Assembly: GCF_018294505.1 (NCBI RefSeq)
Contig: NC_057812.1
Coordinates: 58,879,012-58,943,011, forward strand
DNA: 64,000 nucleotides
Direction: 5' to 3'
Source of the DNA: Triticum aestivum
Lineage: Eukaryota > Streptophyta > Magnoliopsida > Poales > Poaceae
The notes below the pieces were generated by a model. The model was not told where the DNA came from, made no database searches, and saw nothing but the letters and a program-made list of their open reading frames with translations. Each line of letters starts with the position of its first letter. Within the stretch, counting starts at the first letter, position 1. The translations under genes were made by a program, and so were the position numbers. This document shows, piece after piece, positions 56,258-64,000 of the stretch.

Positions 56258-57922
56258 TGATACGTCTCCAATGTATCTATAATTTTTAGTTGCTCCATGT
56301 TATATTATCTACTGTTCTGGGCAATATTGGGCTTTATTTTCCACTTTTATATTATTTTTGGGACTAATCTATTAACCGGAGGCCCAGCCCATATTTGCTG
56401 TGTTATGCCTATTTCAGTGTTTCGAAGAAAAGGAATATCAAACGGAGTCGAAACGGAATGAAATCAACTGGAGAAGTTATTTTTGGAAGGAAACCTACCG
56501 GATAGACTTGGACCCTACATCATAAGATGAAGGAGGAGCTCACGAGGGTAGGGGGCGCACCCACCCCCTGGGCGCGCCCCCCTGCCTCGTGGCCACCCCT
56601 TCGATCCACCGACGTACTCCTTTCACCCATATATACCCACGTATCCTAAAACTTCCAAGACGGAGATTACATCGGGAGTTCCACCGCCAGAAGCCTCTGT
56701 AGCCACCAAAAGCCAATCTAGACCCGTTCTGGCACCCTGCCGGAGGGGGAAATCCCTCTCCGGTGTCCATCTTCATCATCCCGACGCTCTCCATGACGAG
56801 GAGGGAGTAGTTCTCCATCGGGGCTGAGGGTATGTACCAGTAGCTATGTGTTTGATCTCTCTCTCTCTCGTGTTCTTGAGGTGATACGATCTTGATGTAT
56901 CGTGAGCTTTGCTATTATAGTTGGATCCTATGATGTTTTCTTCCCCCTCTACTCTCTTGTAATGAATTGAGTTTCCCCTTTGAAGTTATCTTATCGGATT
57001 GAGTCTTTATAGATTTGAGAACACTTGATGTATGTCTTGCCATGGATATCTGTGGTGACAGTGGGATATCACGTGATTCACTTGATGTATGTTTTGGTGA
57101 TCAACTTACGGGTTCCGCCCATGAACCTATGCATAGGGGTTGGCACATGTTTTCGTCGTGATTCTCTGGTAGAAACTTTGGGGCACTCTTTGAGGTTCTA
57201 TGTGTTGGTTGAATAGATGAATCTGAGAATGTGTGATGCATATCGTATAATCATGCCCACGGATGCTTGAGGTGACATTGGAGTATCTAGGTGACATTAG
57301 GGTTTTGGTTGATTTGTATCTTAAGGTGTTATTCTAGTATGAACTCTAAGGTTGTTTGTGACACTTATAGGAATAGCCCAACGGATTGATTGGAAAGAAC
57401 AACTTTGAGGTGGTTTCATACCCTACCATAATCTCTTCGTTCATTCTACGCTATTAGTGACTTTGGAGTGACTCTTTGTTGCAAGTTGAGGGATAGTTTT
57501 ATGATCCAATTATGTTAGTATTGTTGAGGGAACTTGCACTAGTGAAATATGAACCCTAGGCCTTATTTCCACACATTGCAATACCGTTTACGCTCATTTT
57601 TATCATTAGTTACCTTGCTGTTTTTATATTTTCAGATTACAAATACCCATATCTACTATCCATATACCACTTGTATCACCATCTCCTCGCCGAACTAGTG
57701 CACGTATACAATCTACCATTGTATTGGGTGTGTTGGGGACACAAGAGACTCTTTGTTACTTGGTTGCAGGGTTGCTTGAGAGAGACCATCTTCATCCTAC
57801 GCCTCTTACGGATTGATAAACCTTAGGTCATCCACTTGAGGGAAATTTGCTACTGTCCTACAAACCTCTGCACTTGGAGGCCCAACAACGTCTACAAGAA
57901 GAAGGTTGTGTAGTAGACATGA
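56258..57922 (+). repeat. 5' LTR of element D
   Basis: 1665 bp, starting TGATACGTCTCCAATGTATC and ending GACATGA where the 3' LTR has GACATCA, so the terminal CA is mutated. A TATA-like CATATATACCC is near 56629. Confidence 0.9.
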
Positions 57923-57932
57923 AGCTCTTTTC

Positions 57933-57950
57933 TGGCGCCGTTGCCGCGGA
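57933..57950 (+). promoter_or_regulatory. Primer binding site, tRNA-Asp type (element D)
   Basis: TGGCGCCGTTGCCGCGGA, one base different from the site in A and B, 10 bp after the LTR. Confidence 0.85.
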
Positions 57951-58047
57951 GGTTAGCGCTTGAAGTTATATCTTTAGATATTGCAATTGAGTCTTTTAGT
58001 TTCTTGTTTTATCACTAGTTTAGTTTATAAAAGAAAACTATAAAAAA

Positions 58048-58812
58048 ATGGAATTGAGTTTGTCTCATACGCTTCACCTTTTTAATATCTTTCGTGAGTA
58101 TGATGCAAAGGATAATTGTGCTCAAGTGCTAGAAGAAGAAATCTATAAAATATTTGGCACTAAATATTCGAATGATGAGCATGATTTCAATGTTGTTAGT
58201 ATGAATTCCTTGAATATCCATGATGCTAATGATATGCAAAGCCACAAGCTTGGGGAAGCTATGTTTGATGAACATGATATTTTTTGTCCCCCAAGTTTTG
58301 ATGAGCAAATTTATTATGATGGAAGCATGCCTCCTATCTATGATGATTATTGTGATGACACGTATGCTTTAAAGAATAATGATAACCATGAAACTTGTCA
58401 TCTTGATCTTAATTTTCAATCACATGATAGTTATTTTGTTGAGTTTGCTCCCACTATTATTCATGAGAAGAAATTTGCTTATGTGGAGAGTAATAAAATT
58501 TCTATGCTTGTAGATCATGAAAAGAATGCTTTATGTGTGGGTTATATTGTTGAATTCATTCATGATGCTACTGAAAATTATTATGATGGAGGAATATATG
58601 CTTGTAGGAATTGCAATAATATCAAGTTTCCTCTCTATGTGCTTAAAGTTTTCAAGTTATGCTTGTTTTACCTTCCTATGCTAGTTGATTATTGTTCCCT
58701 CAAGTTGTTTGCTCACAAAATCCCTATCCATAGGAAGTGGGTTAGACTTAAATGTGCTAGTCATATTCTTCATGATGCTCTCTTTATGTTCCAATTCTTA
58801 TCCTTTATGTGA
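58048..58812 (+). CDS. Element D lineage-specific ORF, 254 residues, intact
   Basis: An uninterrupted frame starts MELSLSHTLHLFNIF. It is rich in D, N, H and Y (acidic), with DEHDIFCPPSFDEQIYYD in the middle. A C-x2-C (YACRNCNN) is followed by a hydrophobic stretch (about residues 200-222, FPLYVLKVFKLCLFYLPML), then PIHRKWVRLKC. The P-x-HRK-x-VRL motif after a hydrophobic stretch is shared with the element A ORF (PMHRKRVRL). I recognise no known domain. It sits where gag would be, and may be a structural or membrane-associated protein of the element. Confidence 0.6.
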   Translation: MELSLSHTLHLFNIFREYDAKDNCAQVLEEEIYKIFGTKYSNDEHDFNVVSMNSLNIHDANDMQSHKLGEAMFDEHDIFCPPSFDEQIYYDGSMPPIYDDYCDDTYALKNNDNHETCHLDLNFQSHDSYFVEFAPTIIHEKKFAYVESNKISMLVDHEKNALCVGYIVEFIHDATENYYDGGIYACRNCNNIKFPLYVLKVFKLCLFYLPMLVDYCSLKLFAHKIPIHRKWVRLKCASHILHDALFMFQFLSFM

Positions 58813-58831
58813 GCATCATTGAAATCATCGT

Positions 58832-58880
58832 GCCTAGCCAGGAGCGTTAAACGATAACGCTTGTTGGGAGGCAACCCAAT
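58832..58880 (+). promoter_or_regulatory. Paired hairpins after the ORF (element D)
   Basis: GCGTTAAACGATAACGC (58844-58860, 6-bp stem) is followed at once by GTTGGGAGGCAAC (58863-58875, 4-bp stem), preceded by GCCTAGC. The same pair is in element B at 63399-63430. Confidence 0.6.
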
Positions 58881-61634
58881 TTTATTTTAGTTCCTTGCTT
58901 TTTGTTCCCGTTTAGTAATAAATAATTCATCTAGACTCTGTTTAGATGTGGTTTTATGCTTTTAATTAGTGTTTGTGCCAAGTAGAACCTTTGGGAAGAC
59001 TTGGGGGAAAGTCTTGTTGATCATGCTGTAAAAAACAGAAACTTTAGTGCTCACAAGAATTGCTGCCATTTTTATTTTCAGAGTGCTATTTAGTTAATTA
59101 TTTTTGCAAATGATTAATAGATAAATTCCTCAGGTCCAGCAATTTATTTGAGAATTTTATGAGTTCCATAAGTATACGTTTGATCCAGATTACTACAGAC
59201 TGTTCTGTTTTTGATAGATTCTGTTTTTCATGTGTTGTTTACTTATTTTGATGAATCTGTGGCTAGTAAAATAGTTTATAAACCATAGAGAAGGTGGAAT
59301 ACAGTAGATATTACACCAATATGGATTTAGAATGAGTTCATTACAGTACCTTATGATGGTGATTTATTTTCTTATACTAACGGAGCTTACGAGTTTTCTG
59401 TTAAGTTTTGTGTTGTGAAGTTTTCAAGTTTTGGGTAAGGATTCGATGGACTATGGAATAAGGAGTGGCAAGAGCCTAAGCTTGGGGATGCCGAAGGCTT
59501 CGGCATCCCCAAGGTAATATTCAAGGATAACCAAGCGTCTAAGCTTGGGGATGCCCCGGAAGGCATCCCCTCTGTAGTCTTCGTTCATCGGTAACTTTAC
59601 TTGGAGCTATATTTTTATTCACCACATGATATGCGTTTTGCTTGGAGTGTCATTTTATTTTCTTTAGCCTTGATTGCTGTTTGAATAAACTACCAATATC
59701 TGAAATTATTAAATGAGAGAGTCTTCACATAGTTGCATAATTATTTGACTACTCATTGATCTTCACTTATATCTTTCGGAGTAGTTTGTCATTTGCTCTA
59801 GTGCTTCACTTATATCTTTTAGAGCATGGTGGTAGTTTTATTTTGAATAAATATATGAACTCTCACGCTTCACTTATATTATTTTGAGAGTCTTAAATAG
59901 CATGGTAATGTTCTTAAAAATCCTAATATGCTAAGCATACAAGATTTGTAAGAATTCTTATGAGTATGTTGAATACTAAGAGAAGTTTGATGCTTGATGA
60001 TTGTTTTGAGATATGGAGGTGATAATATCAAAGTCGTTCTAGTTGAGTAGTTGTGAATTTGAGAAATGCTTGTATTGAAGTTTGCAAGTCCCGTAGCATG
60101 CACGTATGGTAAACGTTATGTAACAAATTTGAAACATGAGGTGTTATTTGATTGTCCTCCTTATGAGTGGCGGTCGGGGACGAGCGATGGTCTTTTCCTA
60201 CCAATCTATCCCCCTAGGAGCATGCGCGTAGTACTTTGGTTTTTGATGGCTTGTAGATTTTTGCCATAAGTATGTGAGTTCTTTATGACTAATGTTGAGT
60301 CCATGGATTATACGCACTCTCACCCTTCCATCCTTGCTAGCCTCTACGGTACCGTGCATTGCCCTTTCTCACATTGAGAGTTGGTGCAAACTTCGCCGGT
60401 GCATCCAAACCCCGTGATATGATATGCTCTTTCACACATAAAACTCCTTATATAATCCTCAAAACAACCACCATACCTACCTATTATGGCATTTACATAG
60501 CAATTCCGAGATATATTGCCATGCAACTTTCCACCGTTCCGTTCTTCATGACATATCTCTCATTGTCATATTGCTTAGCATGATCATGTGGTTGACATAG
60601 TATTTGTGGCAAAGCCACCGTTCATAATTCTTTCATACATGTCACTCTTGATTCATTGCATATCCCGGTACACCGCCGGAGGCATTCATATAGAGTCATA
60701 CTTTGTTCTAGTATCGAGTTGTAATCATTGAGTTGTAAATAGATAGAAGTGTGATGATCATCATTCAATAGAGCATTGTCCAAAAAAAGATAGAAAAGAG
60801 AACGGCCAAAGAAAAAAAAGAAGGCCCCCAAAAAATATATATATATATATACAACTAAAAAAGGGGCAATGCTACTATCCTTTTTTCCACACCTGTGCTT
60901 CAAAGTAGCACCATGTTCTTCATATAGAGAGTCTCTTGAGTTATCACTTTCATATACTAGTGGGAATTTTCATTATAGAACTTGGCTTGTATATTCCAAC
61001 AATGGGCCTCCTCAAGTGCCCTAGGTCTTCGTGAGCATGCAAGTTGGATGCACACCCACTAGTTTCTTTTGTTGAGCTTTCATACATTTATAGCTCTAGT
61101 GCATCTGTTGCATGGCAATCCCTACTCCTTGCATTAACATCAATCGGTGGGCATCTCCATAGCCCATTGATTAGCCTTGTTGATGTGAGACTTTCTCCTT
61201 TTTGTCTTCTCCACATAATCCCCCTCATTATATTCTATCCCACCCATAGTGCTATATCCATGGCTCGCGCTCATGTATTGCGTGAAAGTTTATGAGTTTG
61301 AGATTACTAAAGTATGAAGCAATTGCTTGGCTTGTCATCGGGGTTGTGCATGATGAGAGCATTCTTGTGTGACGAAAATGAAACATGACTAAACTATATG
61401 ATTTTGTAGGGATGAACTTTCTTTGTCCATGTTATTTTGAGAAGACATAATTGCTTAGTTAGTATGCTTGAAGTATTATTATTTTTATGTCAATATGAAC
61501 TTTTGTCTTGAATCTTTCGGATCTGAATATTCATATCACAAGTAAGAAGAATTACATTGAAATTATGCCAACTAGCATTCCACATCAAAAAATATCTTTT
61601 TTATCATTTACCTACTCGAGGACGAGCAGGAATT
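58881..61634 (+). other. Long non-coding 3' region of element D
   Basis: There is no ORF with a domain. A strong hairpin is at 59484-59510 (near-perfect 27-nt palindrome) and a second at 59547-59570 (9-bp stem). Each contains the word AAGCTTGGGGATGC at its 5' side (59478-59491 and 59541-59554). Blocks shared with element A continue to the polypurine tract. Confidence 0.7.
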
Positions 61635-61649
61635 AAGCTTGGGGATGCT
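61635..61649 (+). promoter_or_regulatory. Polypurine tract of element D
   Basis: AAGCTTGGGGATGCT lies directly before the 3' LTR and matches element A. Confidence 0.75.
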
Positions 61650-63327
61650 TGGTATGTCTCCAACGTATCTATAATTTTTTATTGCTCCATGCTATATTAT
61701 CTACTGTTTTGGGCAATATTGGGCTTTATTTTCCACTTTTATATTATTTTTGCGACTAACCTATTAACCGGAGGCCCAGCCCAGATTTGTTGTTTTATGT
61801 CTATTTCAGTGTTTCGAAGAAAAGGAATATCAAACGGAGTCGAAACGGAATGAAATCAACTGGAGAAGTTATTTTTGGAAGGAAACCTATTGGATAGACT
61901 TGGACCCTATGTCATAAGATGAAGGAGGAGCTCACGAGGGTAGGGGGCGCGCCCACCCCCCTGGGCGCGCCCCCTGCCTCGTGGCCACCCCTTCGGTCCA
62001 CCGACGTACTCCTTTCACCCATATATACCCACATATCCTAAAACTTCCAGGACGGAGATTAGATCGGGAGTTCCGCCACCAGAAGCCTCCGTAGCCACAG
62101 GAAGCCAATCTAGACCCGTTCCGGCACCCTGCCGGAGGGGGCATTCCCTCTCCAGTGTCCATCTTCATCATCCCGGCGCTCTCCATGACGAGGAGGGAGT
62201 AGTTCTCCCTCGGGGCTGAGGATATGTACCAGTAGCTATGTGTTTGATCTCTCTCTCTCTCTCTCTCTCTCTCGTGTTCTTGAGGTGATACGATCTTGAT
62301 GTATCACAAGCTTTGCTATTATAGTTGGATCCTATGATGTTTTCTTCCCCCTCTACTCTCTTGTAATGAATTGAGTTTCCCCTTTGAAGTTATCTTATCG
62401 GATTGAGTCTTTATAGATTTGAGAACACTTGATGTATGTCTTGCCGTGGATATCTGTGGTGACAATGGGATATCACGTGATTCACTTGATGTATGTTTTG
62501 GTGATCAACTTGCGGGTTCCACCCATGAACCTATGCATAGGGGTTGGCACACGTTTTTGTCGTGATTTTCCGGTAGAAACTTTGGGGCACTCTTTGAGGT
62601 TCTATGTGTTGGTTGAATAGATGAATCTGAGATTGTGTGATGCATATTGTATAATCATGCCCACGGATACTTGAGGTGACATTGAAGTATCTAGGTGACA
62701 TTAGGGTTTTGGTTGATTTGTATCTTAAGGGGTTATTCTAGTACGAACTCTAGGGCTGTTTGTGACACTTATAGGAATAGCCCAACGGATTGATTGGAAA
62801 GAATAACTTTGAGGTGGTTTCGTACCCTACCATAATCTCTTCGTTCGTTCTCCGCTATTAGTGACTTTGGAGTGACTCTTTGTTGCATGTTGAGGGATAG
62901 TTTTATGATCCAATTATGTTAGTATTGTTGAGGGAACTTGCACTAGTGAAAGTATGAACCCTAGGCCTTATTTCGACACATTGCAATACCGTTTACGCTC
63001 ATTTTTATCATTAGTTGCCTTGCTGTTTTTATATTTTCAGATTACAAATACCCATATCTACTATCCATATACCACTTGTATCACCATCTCTTCGCCGAAC
63101 TAGTGCATCTATACAATCTACCATTGTATTGGATGTGTTGGGGTCACAAGAGACTCTTTGTTATTTGGTTGTAGGGTTGCTTGAGAGAGACCATCTTCAT
63201 CCTACGCCTCCTACGAATTGATAAACCTTAGGTCATCCACTTGAGGGAAATTTGCTACTATCCTACAAACCTCTGCACTTGGAGGCCCAACAACGTCTAA
63301 AAGAAGAAGGTTGTGTAGTAGACATCA
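61650..63327 (+). repeat. 3' LTR of element D
   Basis: 1678 bp, starting TGGTATGTCTCCAACGTATC (5' LTR TGATACG) and ending GACATCA. It includes a (CT)n run at about 62249-62273 that is longer than in the 5' LTR. Confidence 0.9.
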
Positions 63328-64000
63328 AGCCACTTATGGATTGCCTACCAAAGATGGCAATACCTAGATCTATCCTTGCTTGTTATGCCTAGCTAGGGGC
63401 GTTAAACGATAACGCTTGTTGGGAGGCAACCCAATTTTATTTTTATTCCTTGCTTTTTACTCCTGTTTAGTAATAAATAATTTATCTAGCCTCTGTTTTG
63501 GTTGTGTTTTTTGTGTTTAATTAGTGTTTGCCAAGTAGAACCGTTGGGAAGAATTGGGGAAAGTCTTGTTAAACTTGCTGTAAAAAACAGAAACTTTAGC
63601 GCTCACGGGAACTGCTGTAATTTTTATTTGGAAAGTGATATTTAGTTAATTATTTTTTCAGATGATTAATAGATAAATTCCTCACTTCCAGAAATTTATT
63701 TTAGAATTTTTGGGGTTTCAGATCTTGCGTTAGCTACAGATTACTACAGACTGTTCTGTTTTTGACAGATTCTGTTTTTCGTGTGTTGTTTGCTTATTTT
63801 GATGAATCTATGGCTAGTAAAATAGTTTATAAACCATAGAGAAGTTGGAATACAGTAGGTTTAACACCAATATAAATAAATAATGAGTTCATTACAATAC
63901 CTTGAAGTCGTCTTTTGTTTTCTTTTGCTAACGGATCTCACGAGATTTTCTACTTTGAGTTTTGTGTTGTGAAGTTTTCAAGTTTTGGGTAAAGATTTGA
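63328..64000 (+). other. Element B resumes: ORF end and 3' non-coding region
   Basis: The target repeat AGCCA is followed by the last codons of the protease ORF (stop 63365-63367), then GCCTAGC, the paired hairpins (63399-63430), and sequence matching element D from 58880 on (for example TAAAAAACAGAAACTTTAG). No RT or integrase is present. Confidence 0.8.

Larger units (their letters stand above)
56258..63327 (+). mobile_element. Gypsy-type element D (tRNA-Asp primed), complete
   Basis: 7070 bp with target duplication AGCCA (56253-56257 and 63328-63332). LTRs are 56258-57922 and 61650-63327. The interior (57923-61649) has one lineage-specific ORF and a non-coding region related to elements A and B. 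It has no protease, RT or integrase, so it is non-autonomous. The LTRs are very similar, so the insertion is fairly young. Confidence 0.92.
45345..64000 (+). mobile_element. Gypsy-type element B (tRNA-Asp primed), continues past window
   Basis: The 5' LTR is 45345-45550 plus 53531-54909 (about 1585 bp), split by copia C. Then come the primer site, a gag-like coiled-coil and protease ORF (55150-56257 and 63333-63367), and a non-coding 3' region (63368 to the end). Element D interrupts it at 56258-63327. No RT or integrase follows the protease, so B looks non-autonomous. The 3' LTR lies outside the window. Confidence 0.85.

Noticed and set aside
1..64000. CRISPR arrays, rRNA or tRNA genes, bacterial-type operons
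   Set aside because: No regularly spaced repeat-spacer pattern, no rRNA segment and no cloverleaf with a CCA-less tRNA body was found; the tRNA-like words are retrotransposon primer sites.

Overview
This is a nuclear plant window, almost certainly from a Triticeae grass (wheat, Aegilops or barley type). The evidence is spliced genes with short GT-AG introns, Stowaway MITEs with the CTCCCTCCGT terminus, LTRs of the BARE1/Angela/WIS type, CACTA elements, and retrotransposons nested several levels deep. There is no bacterial or organellar signature. The species and chromosome cannot be read from the sequence.

Region 1 (about 1-17180) is the gene-bearing part. It holds four tandem, same-strand copies of a three-exon early nodulin 93 (ENOD93) gene, starting at 3936, 8350, 11884 and 15976. 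The coding proteins are 103-104 residues and nearly identical. The promoters, 3' flanks and parts of the spacers are also duplicated, so the array arose by segmental tandem duplication. Copies 1 and 2 look intact. Copy 3 has lost the AG of its first 3' splice site and has a 338-bp assembly gap in its upstream region. Copy 4 has a GC donor, several coding changes and no G-box upstream. The spacers carry small DNA elements: Harbinger-like pieces, Stowaway MITEs, a Mutator-type foldback element inside a Stowaway MITE, and a Helitron whose empty site survives in the paralogous spacer.

Region 2 (17181-22933) is a Harbinger-like element carrying a complete, young Ty1/copia retrotransposon (17186-22413). 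That element has 118-bp LTRs that read as identical, a GAGCA target duplication and two in-frame stops in gag-pol.

Region 3 (22934-64000) is a retrotransposon nest. CACTA-1 (from 22934) is split by a BARE/Angela-type copia (from 25432) that holds a solo LTR (25742-27441) in its own 5' LTR. The decayed pol of that copia is split by gypsy-type element A (31626-43554), whose 5' LTR carries a complete CACTA-2 (33077-37528). Further on it is split by gypsy-type element B (45345 to beyond the window). B in turn carries a minus-strand copia C (45551-53525) in its 5' LTR and gypsy-type element D (56258-63327) after its protease domain. A, B and D all have an 18-bp primer binding site matching tRNA-Asp, as in Athila-like elements. 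They carry lineage-specific ORFs or only gag/protease, so they look non-autonomous. Target duplications fix the insertion order for most of these events. The right ends of CACTA-1, the outer copia and B lie outside the window.

The only ordinary host genes I can support are the four ENOD93 copies. The most unusual items are the splice-site decay in copies 3 and 4, the foldback Mutator element, the Helitron with its paralogous empty site, and the conserved orphan ORFs, paired hairpins and repeated polypurine-tract motifs in the gypsy-type elements.
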